A stretch of DNA of 64,000 bases from Pseudaminobacter sp047739745. GTDB lineage: Bacteria > Pseudomonadota > Alphaproteobacteria > Rhizobiales > Rhizobiaceae. Position numbers and translations under genes: made by a program. Below are positions 51,982-60,034 of the stretch, piece after piece (within the stretch, counting starts at the first letter, position 1; every line of letters starts with the position of its first letter). The notes beneath the pieces were generated by a model. It worked only from the letters and a program-made list of their open reading frames with translations, had not been told where the DNA came from and ran no database searches. The stretch covers positions 248,001 to 312,000 of the forward strand of contig NZ_JBLLVA010000003.1 of the NCBI RefSeq assembly GCF_047739745.1. The letters are read 5' to 3'.

Positions 51982-52351
51982 CTACACTTCCCGAATTGCT
52001 TTCGTGGCGTCTTTGTTCGCGTCCGGGGCAGCTGTCGCCCAAGACCCGTACGCTGCGGCCAAAGAGATGTTCGATGCCAACGTTGAGACGATGGCGTCAT
52101 TCCGTATGTGCGGAGAGACGATCGGACTGCCTGCACTCTATGAAACGTACAGGCAGGTCGCCGTTAACGATCTAACGATGGCGGGGAAGTCGCGCGCTGA
52201 CGCGATGTTGTTAGTCAGCGACATCGATAAGAAGCTGCAAGGCACGCGAATGATAGTCGATCGTACTGCATGCCAGGCAGTAACGACGGACGCCACAAAG
52301 AGGCTCGAACTCGCACGCGCCAGGTTTAGGAACGCTGCTGGCTTGGATTAA
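51968..52351 (+). CDS. Exported small protein, rightward, inserted among tail genes
   Basis: 127 residues with a Sec signal peptide (IAFVASLFASGAAVAQD, cleavage after AVA near 24). The mature ~100 residues are helical with Cys in FRMCGET and RTACQAV, which could pair. It faces opposite to the tail genes and fills the gap exactly: 14 bases overlap with tape measure, 4 bases with the chaperone. Gene placement suits a moron expressed in the lysogen; function unknown, superinfection exclusion or an envelope effector being guesses. Confidence 0.75.
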   Translation: MSVAIYTSRIAFVASLFASGAAVAQDPYAAAKEMFDANVETMASFRMCGETIGLPALYETYRQVAVNDLTMAGKSRADAMLLVSDIDKKLQGTRMIVDRTACQAVTTDATKRLELARARFRNAAGLD

Positions 52352-52587
52352 GAGGTAATCCAAGCCCAAAGCTCGTCTACTTCAGAAGCACTTAGCCCTT
52401 CCTCGCCACTGTTCGCCTTAACGTATCCCTCCGCGGCGGCCATGAACTGCCACATCGACATTGCGTCAATTTGCTGCGGCGTGAAGCCCATAACGGCACC
52501 ATTGCCGTATAGTGAGGCAATTCGGATTTTACCGCGCGGCAAGTCGTCTAGTTTGTCGCCGTTAGACTTGCCGCGTCGGCTTCCCCC
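52348..52587 (-). CDS. Tail assembly chaperone extension (T part of G/GT)
   Basis: This open frame is -1 to the upstream chaperone and overlaps it from 52734 to 52548. Its conserved part, MGFTPQQIDAMSMWQFMAAA onward, is the usual second tail-chaperone domain of this phage group. The only ATG (52491) has no ribosome binding site and would give 47 residues. A GTG-GGG-GAA run at 52589-52581 (five Gs) is a plausible slip site, so the product is probably a G-T fusion. Confidence 0.7.
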   Translation of the reverse strand, partial: GGSRRGKSNGDKLDDLPRGKIRIASLYGNGAVMGFTPQQIDAMSMWQFMAAAEGYVKANSGEEGLSASEVDELWAWITS

Positions 52588-52940
52588 ACCGTTTCGTCCT
52601 TCGCTCCCATCAGCCCCGCACCAAGTACCTTCGCGGCAACTTCTAAGTTCGCATCTGGCGGCATCGCCTCCACGTAAAGGCTGACAAGCTTCTTGGCTTC
52701 TTCGGCCGACTTGCCGCCGCCAATGAGCCCCCACCGAATAACCTCTCGAATGTACTCAATCCGCATGCCTTTTGCGGCACTCGGATCAAGAAGCATCCTG
52801 GCAGACGCTAAAAACTGGCCGTAGATGTAGTAAGGGCCAGCGTCCACCGCCTCTTGAAGCTTGACTATCTCTTTCCAGCCAAGGCGAAAGGTGTAATCAC
52901 CATCCGCCCAAGGAAGCTCAACAGACCCATCCCGTGACAT
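52548..52940 (-). CDS. Tail assembly chaperone (G-like)
   Basis: 130 residues, MSRDGSVELPWADGDYTFRL with LGWKEIVKLQEAVDAGPYYI, the gene-transfer-agent-family chaperone pattern found between tail tube and tape measure. The ATG overlaps the tail tube stop (TAATG). It ends shortly after the slip site described for the extension. Helps load tail tube subunits on the tape measure. Confidence 0.82.
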   Translation of the reverse strand: MSRDGSVELPWADGDYTFRLGWKEIVKLQEAVDAGPYYIYGQFLASARMLLDPSAAKGMRIEYIREVIRWGLIGGGKSAEEAKKLVSLYVEAMPPDANLEVAAKVLGAGLMGAKDETVGEADAASLTATN

Positions 52941-53383
52941 TACGCCAACGTATCCGTGCGGACCAACTCGCCGTCACTTTGCATCGATACATTGAGCGTA
53001 ACGCGCCCGCCCTGCTCGGCGCCAAGTTCAAGCGACTCTATATGGAAGTTTCCCGTCCAAGTAACGACGCCGGTCGAGAACTCAACCTCAATCTTCACCG
53101 GAACACTGTCTGTGCTTTCGTAGGCGGTTAGCCATGTCTCAACAGAGCTTGCGGCTAGAACGCCCTCGCCAGACACGGAAGCCGAGATGCTCTGAACATC
53201 TCTCCCGATGGTGATCGGCAAATCTGGATTTTCACAATCCGGCAAACTAACTTCCGAGAGCGACTTTCCAAGCGTCAGGGACTTGCTGGTGAAGCCGCAT
53301 GGGGCGCTATAGACCATCGGGCTGGCCGAGTCCCCAAGAAGAATACGAAATTTCCCGAACTTTGCAGTAACTGGTGCAGCCAA
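52940..53383 (-). CDS. Major tail tube protein
   Basis: 147 residues, MAAPVTAKFGKFRILLGDSA, all-beta with SLPDCENPDLP and GRVTLNVSMQSDG; the position before the chaperones and its size fit a siphophage tail tube subunit. The gene is preceded by an intrinsic hairpin and starts 67 bases after DUF3168, which suggests separate control of this abundant protein. Confidence 0.82.
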   Translation of the reverse strand: MAAPVTAKFGKFRILLGDSASPMVYSAPCGFTSKSLTLGKSLSEVSLPDCENPDLPITIGRDVQSISASVSGEGVLAASSVETWLTAYESTDSVPVKIEVEFSTGVVTWTGNFHIESLELGAEQGGRVTLNVSMQSDGELVRTDTLA

Positions 53384-53394
53384 TGTGGCCTCCT

Positions 53395-53420
53395 AAAGAA
53401 AAGGCCGCTCGATGGCGGCC
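53395..53420 (-). terminator. Intrinsic terminator upstream of the tail tube gene
   Basis: GGCCGC, 6-base loop, GCGGCC, then TTTTCTTT on the minus strand, in the gap between the tail completion and tail tube genes. Likely a partial terminator that sets transcript ratios. Confidence 0.7.
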
Positions 53421-53450
53421 ATTTGGTGATGGGGATGTGGTGCGCCGCGG

Positions 53451-53849
53451 TTACGGCTCTTCAATAATCGCCGTGTAGCGGATCGATACATGCTTGATCG
53501 GATCGTCTTCGATGTAATCGGTACGCCAATGGTCGAACGTTACAACCGAATTGGTTGCCAGTGCCGGCTCCCACCCTCGCAACGCAGACCGTACCGCACC
53601 CGCGATAAGTCGCGACTCCGACAGGACGCTGGCCTTCGACCAGACGTCGACTTGTATCATCGCCTCACCGCCGTAGACGCAATCTACATCTTCGGTCTGG
53701 TAATTGCCGGGCCCGATGCTGATGTACGGCATTTCTGCGCCAACGGGCGGGGTGTCGTAAACCTTCGATCCGACCAACGCAGTTACGCCTGCCTGCGATT
53801 TAAGCCGCGCTAATATGGCGGCCTGGAGTTCAAGAACTGGATCCGCCAC
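53451..53849 (-). CDS. Tail completion protein (DUF3168)
   Basis: 132 residues. ELQAAILARLKSQAGVTALVG at the start and MIQVDVWSKA in the middle are the DUF3168 hallmarks. It joins the tail to the head end. It overlaps the HK97 gp10-like gene by 20 bases. Confidence 0.88.
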   Translation of the reverse strand: MADPVLELQAAILARLKSQAGVTALVGSKVYDTPPVGAEMPYISIGPGNYQTEDVDCVYGGEAMIQVDVWSKASVLSESRLIAGAVRSALRGWEPALATNSVVTFDHWRTDYIEDDPIKHVSIRYTAIIEEP

Positions 53850-54306
53850 CTGCCGCCACCTGTTTTGCTGATTGCGTTATGGCGCGCGTAATGCGCGACT
53901 TTGTGCGGCGTCGTAGGCTGCGAAACGAGACGTAGAAAAACGGAGAGGCAGGAATAGCTGGAATTGTAGAGCCATTAAACATGCCGCCGGCCGTGTGTGC
54001 TGCCGTTCCGAATTCCACCCATCTAGCATAAAACGCTTCGCTGTTGCCGGCGTAAATGGTGATAACCGTCTTGCCGTTTGCAGCCTTAACCGTCGCCAGT
54101 TTTAGCGCCCCCTTTGGCGCCTCGCCAAATGCCCAGCCAATCGAACCGCGGAGGTCGCCGCTATCTACTGACACCAACGACGCCATCATGGCGACGATTT
54201 CGTCGGCGCCTGCAGCCATAGCTTCGCGAATTGCTCTTTCAGCAGCAGCAGGAAGCTTCTTTAGTTTGCGGTTGAGGCGGTCTAGTCCGATGATGCTTTT
54301 AGCCAT
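53830..54306 (-). CDS. HK97 gp10-like head-tail protein
   Basis: 158 residues. LDRLNRKLKKLPAAAERAIREA and ARWVEFGTAAHTAGG...PASPFFYVSFRS fit the HK97-gp10/tail terminator group. Sits between the AP2-domain gene and DUF3168. Confidence 0.87.
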   Translation of the reverse strand: MAKSIIGLDRLNRKLKKLPAAAERAIREAMAAGADEIVAMMASLVSVDSGDLRGSIGWAFGEAPKGALKLATVKAANGKTVITIYAGNSEAFYARWVEFGTAAHTAGGMFNGSTIPAIPASPFFYVSFRSLRRRTKSRITRAITQSAKQVAAGGGSSS

Positions 54307-54718
54307 GGTGCGCCGTATCTGGAAAGTTCAGATAACAGTTACCCGCGCCCCAGGCCCCTATCGCTGCTACGTCGTAGGCCTTTGCTGCGTCTTCTTGTGT
54401 TCTGAACGGCCCATATGTGAAATTTTTCTTATCAACTTTTATTCTTGCCAACCAGACACCTTCTTTCCACCCCGACACCACGCCCTTGTATGGCTTTCCC
54501 TTCGGCCCTTCCATCTTTCGTAGGTTTGCGCTCTTTTCTCGCTTGATCGCTATGACGCTAGGTCGAGAATTTACCTCTTCCGCAGCGGCGACTTTCCTCG
54601 CGGCCACTTCTGGGTTTGCGAATGCCCTCTTAAGTCCGTCCGACACTCGCTTCTTTATTTCAGGGTCAGCGAAAGCTCGAAACTTAGTAGTATAGGTTTT
54701 CTGAGGTGCACTCAACAC
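54299..54718 (-). CDS. AP2-domain protein, probable homing-endonuclease remnant
   Basis: 139 residues. The N-terminal part has two short similar units (FADPEIKKRVSDGLKRA and FANPEVAARKVAA) like NUMOD3 motifs; residues ~78-133 are an AP2 domain (YKGVVSGWKEGVWLARIKVD, AAKAYDVAAIGAWG, LNFP). Such domains read DNA in HNH homing endonucleases, but no HNH catalytic block is present. It starts at a GTG a few bases from the head-closure stop. It interrupts the normal head-closure to gp10 order. Confidence 0.82.
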   Translation of the reverse strand: MLSAPQKTYTTKFRAFADPEIKKRVSDGLKRAFANPEVAARKVAAAEEVNSRPSVIAIKREKSANLRKMEGPKGKPYKGVVSGWKEGVWLARIKVDKKNFTYGPFRTQEDAAKAYDVAAIGAWGAGNCYLNFPDTAHHG

Positions 54719-54721
54719 ACA

Positions 54722-55075
54722 TCAGGTCACTACCTCCACCACCAGCAATTCTAGCCACTGGTTTTTTCCATCCGGGTCCGCAACAGCCTTGATGTCGAAC
54801 ATCCGTGACGTGTTGCGCGCGTCCTGCAGCTTATGGGCCGGTGTAATGGCTCTTGTTTGGGTAGAGGAGCGCACCGTAACTACGAATGGCTGCTCTGAAG
54901 CGAGCCGCGAAGCCATGACACTTTCGGTCCCGCGCAAGGGCTGGAAGTGTGCAGCGACCGTAGCAATCGTGCCGAATACCTGCTTCGTCCCGCCCCACTC
55001 ATCTGGCTCTTCTACCCAGCCTTGTATGTTGCAGAGGGAGCGTAAAGCGCCTGCTCGCCTATTGTTCTGCGGCAT
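54722..55075 (-). CDS. Head closure protein (head-tail joining)
   Basis: 117 residues. VVTVRSSTQTRAITPAHKLQ and the ending DGKNQWLELLVVE are typical of the SPP1 gp16/Phage_H_T_join group. Seals the head after DNA packaging. Overlaps the upstream gene by 17 bases. Confidence 0.88.
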   Translation of the reverse strand: MPQNNRRAGALRSLCNIQGWVEEPDEWGGTKQVFGTIATVAAHFQPLRGTESVMASRLASEQPFVVTVRSSTQTRAITPAHKLQDARNTSRMFDIKAVADPDGKNQWLELLVVEVVT

Positions 55076-55328
55076 CGCGGTCTAGGATCGAAATGTCGAG
55101 ATGCGGGGGCAATACGACGACGCGCGGGGAATTGACGCCCGCGTGACGCAAATCATCCTCGATCTTATCGCGGATTTCGTGGTATTTGTCTGCGGCTAGT
55201 GTGCGCTCTGTGCGCACAAACAGGATATCGCTATCGCGGAACTTTACTACAGGGACACCACCGCAGGCATACCCGATTAGCGACTCGCAACCAATAACCG
55301 GCTCGCACGTACAATCAACTTCAGTCAT
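55059..55328 (-). CDS. Phage head-region protein, unknown
   Basis: 89 residues from the ATG at 55328, AAGGAGG being six bases upstream; the ATG two codons earlier is too close to it. Cys-rich start (MTEVDCTCEPVIGCESLIGY) then a helical part and LPPHLDISIL. Position between connector and closure genes; role unknown. Confidence 0.7.
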   Translation of the reverse strand: MTEVDCTCEPVIGCESLIGYACGGVPVVKFRDSDILFVRTERTLAADKYHEIRDKIEDDLRHAGVNSPRVVVLPPHLDISILDRDAAEQ

Positions 55329-55521
55329 TGTCATCCTCCTTCTGTTCGAGCCTTTCCTGCGGCTCCTCACTCTTCCGTGGCGGCTTAAGCCGAACTGCCC
55401 TGCCCGCCGCAATAGCAGCCTCGCCGGCTTCGTGCGGAACGTTGCCAACCCACCCGGATTTGTAAGCAATGGTAAATCCGGGCTGCCGCCAGTCAAAATC
55501 CTCAGTAACCCGGATCCACAT
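55321..55521 (-). CDS. Small phage protein, unknown
   Basis: 66 residues, MWIRVTEDFDWRQPGFTIAY, with a conserved-looking N-terminal beta part (YKSGW.GNVP) common in phage head modules and a charged tail. Function unknown. Confidence 0.7.
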   Translation of the reverse strand: MWIRVTEDFDWRQPGFTIAYKSGWVGNVPHEAGEAAIAAGRAVRLKPPRKSEEPQERLEQKEDDND

Positions 55522-55542
55522 GCCTACTCCTATCGCTTACCG

Positions 55543-55953
55543 TTACAAGCTCACGCCCGGATACTGGATCCCAAGCGCCAGAACGCTCGTGGACTTTGCC
55601 AAACCCAAAAGGCAGACATACTCACCCGCGCCAATGTCCGCCACGGGGCAAATCCCGCCCGGTGTGTCCGATAGGTAATATGCCGTTCCGGCCGTAAGCA
55701 CAGCACCAAGCGTTACGTCACCATTCTTGGCGACCGTGACAGGCTGGTTGAGCGCCGCGCCATTCAGTGCGATACCCGTCGCCTTGCGAGCCTCTGCGGT
55801 CGCGCTGTTCGAATCTGCAAGCATCCACTTGTTGGTGGTCGAACTGCGGTAAACAGCCTGACCAGCCGCGATGGCTTCGCCTGCCGTGCCGCTATCGCGC
55901 GTAACGTTGCTGTCGGCCACGACGCTTGCGGGAGTAATTACTAGGTCTACCAA
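55543..55953 (-). CDS. Capsid decoration or head-fibre-like protein
   Basis: 136 residues, MVDLVITPASVVADSNVTRD, small residues and beta structure, with EAIAAGQAVYRSSTTNKWML and TAGTAYYLSDTPGGICPV that recur in phage decoration proteins. Located with the capsid genes. The precise role is inferred. Confidence 0.7.
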   Translation of the reverse strand: MVDLVITPASVVADSNVTRDSGTAGEAIAAGQAVYRSSTTNKWMLADSNSATAEARKATGIALNGAALNQPVTVAKNGDVTLGAVLTAGTAYYLSDTPGGICPVADIGAGEYVCLLGLAKSTSVLALGIQYPGVSL

Positions 55954-55966
55954 CTATCTCTCCTGT

Positions 55967-56536
55967 TCATCCAAACCTCCCGACGCGATACCTCTCCAGA
56001 ATGGTATCCACGCCATAGGGAATTTTTTTCAGGCTGGTGTCGTCGACGGTTTCGCGATTATTGTACCAATGGCCCGCAAGCAGAAGCACTGCGGCCCTCA
56101 GCACAAACGGCACCTCTGCGTAACCGCACTTGAATTCAACCTTCACAGCGCCAGGATCACAAATAGTCGGCCAGGACGCGCCCAGCGCGGGCAGCAATCG
56201 CGCGGGCTGCGCGTCCTTGTCCAGCCTGTAGCCAGTAACGATCTGTTCAGCGCCCGTCGTATCGGTGTATTTGACGCTCGTCACGCCCGTCACAGGCCCA
56301 AGCGGAATTCGTATCTCCGCCGGAAAGTAATCCAGCGACAAGCGCCAAGTCTGCGGCCTAAGCGCAATGCCTATACCATTCGGCCCCTCAATCAACTCGG
56401 TGGCCGCCGTGACATACAAATCCACCAGCGTATCATCATCGTCGTGAAAGACGTTCATATGCCGCTTGGCTTCGACCGTTGTCACAACCGGCGTTGTGGC
56501 CGCGGTGACAAGCGACAATCGCGACCACTCATTCAT
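55967..56536 (-). CDS. Head-tail connector (gp6-like)
   Basis: 189 residues. VVTTVEAKRHMNVFHDDDDTLVDLYVTAA is the gp6-like signature, and LLAGHWYNNRETV closes the domain. It forms a ring under the portal. The start overlaps the next gene by one base. Confidence 0.87.
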   Translation of the reverse strand: MNEWSRLSLVTAATTPVVTTVEAKRHMNVFHDDDDTLVDLYVTAATELIEGPNGIGIALRPQTWRLSLDYFPAEIRIPLGPVTGVTSVKYTDTTGAEQIVTGYRLDKDAQPARLLPALGASWPTICDPGAVKVEFKCGYAEVPFVLRAAVLLLAGHWYNNRETVDDTSLKKIPYGVDTILERYRVGRFG

Positions 56537-56733
56537 TACCGCGCTTCCTTGTCGCGAGTTTCCTTCGCTAGCGGCGCCTTTACAGCGCGCTCAACCTTGG
56601 ATTCGACAAACGGCACGCTGACATTGTCCACGCCAGAGCCGATCTTTTTCAGCAACTCGTCACGCTCGACGATCTCGCCGAAGCGGTAGGAGAAGCCATC
56701 ACCAGCCAAACTGGTGGTCAATTTCACTTTCAT
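56536..56733 (-). CDS. Small head-region protein, unknown
   Basis: 65 residues, MKVKLTTSLAGDGFSYRFGE, an SH3-like beta start and a basic tail. Separated from the capsid gene by a hairpin; coupled to the connector gene. Function unknown. Confidence 0.7.
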   Translation of the reverse strand: MKVKLTTSLAGDGFSYRFGEIVERDELLKKIGSGVDNVSVPFVESKVERAVKAPLAKETRDKEAR

Positions 56734-56746
56734 TCACGCCTCCGCG

Positions 56747-56775
56747 GAAAAGTAAGAGGGCGGCCGAGGCCGCCC
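56747..56775 (-). terminator. Intrinsic terminator after the major capsid gene
   Basis: GGGCGGCC-GA-GGCCGCCC stem on the plus strand, followed on the minus strand by TCTTACTTTT. It begins 8 bases after the capsid stop and probably reduces readthrough into the less abundant connector genes. Confidence 0.75.
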
Positions 56776-56783
56776 GTCTCAAA

Positions 56784-58034
56784 TTAAGCTGCGGGGTGGG
56801 CGAGAACCTTGACGGCATCGGCGTCAAGCAGCTCACCGTCAAAGCGGGTGAAGCCGATGAAGCCGACCTGGTCGAAGTCTGCATACCGCTCGACGAGGCG
56901 GCGGATAGCGAACTCCTTGACCATGCGGACCACGTAGCGGTTGAACGCGCCAAACGCGACCGACTTGGCGCTAGCCGCAACCGAGGCAACATCCTGGTTG
57001 ATGCTGTAGCCGTAGTTCAGGATCGTCGCAGGTGCGCCGGCCTTCGCATCGGCAGGCTGCCAGATGTAGTTGCCCTCAAGATCCTTGATCTTGCGAAGAG
57101 CCTTCAGCGTGGTGTCATTGAACATCCAGCGAACGCTCGGGTCCGAGCGGTAGGCCGGGTCGACCGAATGCTCCAGCTCGATCATGTCGTCGAACGAGAT
57201 GGCGGCTGCTGCAGCAGCGGCAGTCGTGCCGGCAGCGGTAATGAGACCGTTCGGCTTGTCAGTGCCATCGCCAATGGTCAGATGCTCGTTGGCAATACGA
57301 CCGATGCGCTCCGCCATAGCATCGCGGACGATCGACTCAACATTGAGCGCGGCGTCCTGCAGGAGTTCCGAAGAAACCAGCACAACACCGGACGTGTACT
57401 TGTAGGCGCCAAGGGTCTTGGTGCCGAACGTCACGTCAGTCGCGGTGACCTGCGTGTTTTCTGCGATAAGCGCACCCTTGTTCGAGGTGTCGTTCATCGT
57501 CGGCCAAGCAATCGAGTTGCCGGTCGCAGTATCAAGGCGGCGCGTTACGCCCGGATCGAGCATCGGACCCCAAGCCTTCAGCGACTTGATCAGTTCGGCC
57601 ATAAAGCCGTCTGGAACCAGATAGCCGCCCTTATTGTCGGGCGTGGTGCCCTGCGCGCGCATCTCGCGAACAATCTTGCGCTCTTCGGCCGGCATGTCCT
57701 CCAAGCCAAGGCGCAGGTAGCTGCGGAACGCTGCAAGACGTTTGGCAACGCGCTGCTCTTCGGTGCCTTCCGAACCACCGGGATTCACCTGCCGGTTTTC
57801 GCCGTTCGGGCGGCGCTCATCGGCGGCGTTCAGTTCAGCTTCGCGCTGAGCAAGCTTTTCTTCGCGAGCAATGCGCGCCTCAAGCTTGTCGTACTCAGCC
57901 ATAGCACGGTCGTGCTGGGTCTCAAGCTCGGCTACGCGGTCTTCCGCGGTGTCGTCCTTGATTTCGGCAAGGGCGGCGCGCGCCTCAGCAACGTGCTGTT
58001 CCTGCTTTGCGCGCAGTTCTGCAATAGTGGACAT
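56784..58034 (-). CDS. HK97-type major capsid protein
   Basis: 416 residues. Residues 1-110 are a helical, charged scaffold (delta) domain (MSTIAELRAKQEQHVAEARA); the mature shell protein begins near GTTPDNKGGYLVPDGF. NVESIVRDAMAERIGRIAN and WMFNDTTLKALRKIKD are family landmarks. The protease encoded upstream would remove the scaffold. Flanked by terminator-like hairpins. Confidence 0.93.
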   Translation of the reverse strand: MSTIAELRAKQEQHVAEARAALAEIKDDTAEDRVAELETQHDRAMAEYDKLEARIAREEKLAQREAELNAADERRPNGENRQVNPGGSEGTEEQRVAKRLAAFRSYLRLGLEDMPAEERKIVREMRAQGTTPDNKGGYLVPDGFMAELIKSLKAWGPMLDPGVTRRLDTATGNSIAWPTMNDTSNKGALIAENTQVTATDVTFGTKTLGAYKYTSGVVLVSSELLQDAALNVESIVRDAMAERIGRIANEHLTIGDGTDKPNGLITAAGTTAAAAAAAISFDDMIELEHSVDPAYRSDPSVRWMFNDTTLKALRKIKDLEGNYIWQPADAKAGAPATILNYGYSINQDVASVAASAKSVAFGAFNRYVVRMVKEFAIRRLVERYADFDQVGFIGFTRFDGELLDADAVKVLAHPAA

Positions 58035-58042
58035 CAAGTCCC

Positions 58043-58073
58043 CTTTCAAAAGAAAGGGCCGCCAAAGCGACCC
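58043..58073 (-). terminator. Hairpin between prohead protease and capsid
   Basis: On the minus strand GGGTCGC, loop, GCGGCCC (one U-G pair) then TTTCTTTT. It lies in the 67-base gap before the capsid ribosome binding site AAAGGGGA. Confidence 0.6.
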
Positions 58074-58101
58074 TGCTAAGTTGTAGTGGTGCGTGCGGCG
58101 A

Positions 58102-58749
58102 CTAGCCGCGTTTGCGGACCTTCAGGTCCAGGCTCATAGAAAGTCGCGTCCTTGTGTTCGCGGCCTTCCGTACCGGCAAGTCAGTCGCCGCCGGATTCGT
58201 GTTGTCCTCATCGGACGTGGTTTCATCTTCGGGAGATGCGGCGTGGGCGTCTCGCCATTCCTGAAGGGAACGCTTGCCCAATTCGGTGTCGTCGTAGGCG
58301 GGGAACGCAACTGCGCTCACCTCAAACAACTCAACCTCCTTGATGGTGCGCTTCGGCGGGTCAACCGTCTCGTCCCATTCCTGCTTGGTGACCATGAACC
58401 CGATCGACATGCCGGAAATGTCGCCCCGCTCGACGAGCGCCCACAGGTCGTTGCCGTCCGTCGTGTTTGGAACGTCGATCTCTACGGCCAGACCTTTTGC
58501 GTCCTGCGACAATCGCAGCGTCCCACTCTTGGTGCGGCCAATGACACGGCCAGTATCATGATCGACGAGCGCTCGAACGTCCGCGGTAAGTGCGCCAGTG
58601 AAAGCACCCGGCTCAATTGCCTCCGTGAACCAGCCGCCAATATCCGCGTCACTGTTAAAGATCGCGGCATATCCCGTCAGGGTCCGCGTCTCATTATCAG
58701 CGCGGGTTTCAACGCCCAAAAGGCCGCCGCGCTTCTCAATCTTGGTCAT
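58102..58749 (-). CDS. HK97 prohead protease
   Basis: 215 residues. The catalytic Ser115 in GMSIGF and His64 in VDHDTGRVIGR are visible with EVELFEVSAVAFPAYDDT after them. It processes the capsid protein inside the prohead. Overlaps the portal gene by 4 bases. The C-terminal ~45 residues are a low-complexity acidic tail. Confidence 0.92.
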   Translation of the reverse strand: MTKIEKRGGLLGVETRADNETRTLTGYAAIFNSDADIGGWFTEAIEPGAFTGALTADVRALVDHDTGRVIGRTKSGTLRLSQDAKGLAVEIDVPNTTDGNDLWALVERGDISGMSIGFMVTKQEWDETVDPPKRTIKEVELFEVSAVAFPAYDDTELGKRSLQEWRDAHAASPEDETTSDEDNTNPAATDLPVRKAANTRTRLSMSLDLKVRKRG

Positions 58750-60020
58750 GCGGCGTTCGCCTCATCTTCGTTGTTGTCATTTACAGGAGCGGGCGCCGGC
58801 TGCTTGACCGGCCCCTTCGCAAGCACGTCCATGGGAGCCATTGCGCCCTGCATCCAAAGCTTGTCGGCGTCCGGCCCAGCATCCGGGTAGTTCTCAAATG
58901 ACCTCGCTTCGGAAGGCTTAATAATGCCTCCCTGCACACCGCGGGCCAGCCCGTCCATCCGGGTTTTGAAGTCGCCCCTCAAAAGTCCGTCGACATTAAA
59001 CTCGCAATATTTGGTGCGATTGCGCGCCGAGAACAGCTTCAAGTTCAACTCCTGCTCCCAGGCTTTCGTCCACTGGGTCAGGGTGTGCTTCACGTAATGG
59101 AGGTCCTGCTGTTCCGTGTTGGAGAACGTCCCGTGCGTAAGATCCTGCAAAAACACTGGCGGGATGTCGAAAACGCGGGCGATTTCCTCGATCTGCATGC
59201 GCCGAGCTTCAACCATCTGCGAGTCGGCAGGATCCACCCCAACCGGCTTGAGTTCGTGCCCGTCTGGCATGATCAAGACATTTCGACGCTCGGAGTTCGC
59301 ATCTCGAACCGCCTGGGCGATGTCTGTCGCCGCTCTCCCAGCAGATGCTGGCGACTTCATTGGCCCATAAAGCGCCAATGGCGGCACGCCACCGTTCAGG
59401 AAGAACTTCTGCGCATACTGTTCTAGTGCCAGCGCAAGGCCGACAGCGCCGCTAAGCTTGTCGATAGGGTTTACATGCGAGACGCCGTCCGCCTTCAACA
59501 TGAACGGAATATCGAGGATTTCCGACGCCGCATACACAACCTTGCGACCGCCGTCCTCGTAAACGTACCGCTTGCGGCCCTCTCGACGCTCAATCATGCA
59601 TTTCAGCGGATCAAGCGGCCATAGGTTCATCACCCTGCCCGCCTTGTTCCGCTCAATAAAGGTCAGGGACCGACCGTGAATGAGCGTGTTCACCATGCTG
59701 TACTTGCGCCAGGCGAACGACGTCCACTCCTCGTTCGGCGCATCATGCAGGATGCCGTAAAGCTGATCCTTGTCGTTGCTTTCCCGCCCCTTATCCGTCT
59801 TGGCGAAGACCTGCAGCGGAAGGCTGGCAATCGTGCCGGCCAAGAAGTTGACCGCGCACCATACAGCCGGAACGGTCAACGCTGTTTCTGGTGTCACCTC
59901 GACGCCTGCTACGCCGTTCCATTCGCCGAACAGCGAACGCCACACGCGAACGTCGGAAAGCGGAACCTGCGGGTTTTCAGCCGCGTCAGCGCGCTTCTCC
60001 GCCCTAGAAAATGGCCACAT
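58746..60020 (-). CDS. HK97-family portal protein
   Basis: 424 residues, MWPFSRAEKRADAAENPQVP. VTPETALTVPAVWCAVNFLAG, HGRSLTFIER and FSNTEQQDLHYVKHTLTQW are landmarks. Forms the ring through which DNA enters and leaves the head. The ATG at 60020 has AGGAAGG upstream; it lies 14 bases after terminase. Confidence 0.93.
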   Translation of the reverse strand: MWPFSRAEKRADAAENPQVPLSDVRVWRSLFGEWNGVAGVEVTPETALTVPAVWCAVNFLAGTIASLPLQVFAKTDKGRESNDKDQLYGILHDAPNEEWTSFAWRKYSMVNTLIHGRSLTFIERNKAGRVMNLWPLDPLKCMIERREGRKRYVYEDGGRKVVYAASEILDIPFMLKADGVSHVNPIDKLSGAVGLALALEQYAQKFFLNGGVPPLALYGPMKSPASAGRAATDIAQAVRDANSERRNVLIMPDGHELKPVGVDPADSQMVEARRMQIEEIARVFDIPPVFLQDLTHGTFSNTEQQDLHYVKHTLTQWTKAWEQELNLKLFSARNRTKYCEFNVDGLLRGDFKTRMDGLARGVQGGIIKPSEARSFENYPDAGPDADKLWMQGAMAPMDVLAKGPVKQPAPAPVNDNNEDEANAA

Positions 60021-60034
60021 GGGCAAATACCTTC

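Noticed and set aside
56796..58079. A 427-codon rightward frame opposite the major capsid gene
   Set aside because: Antisense shadow; capsid motifs are clear on the minus strand.
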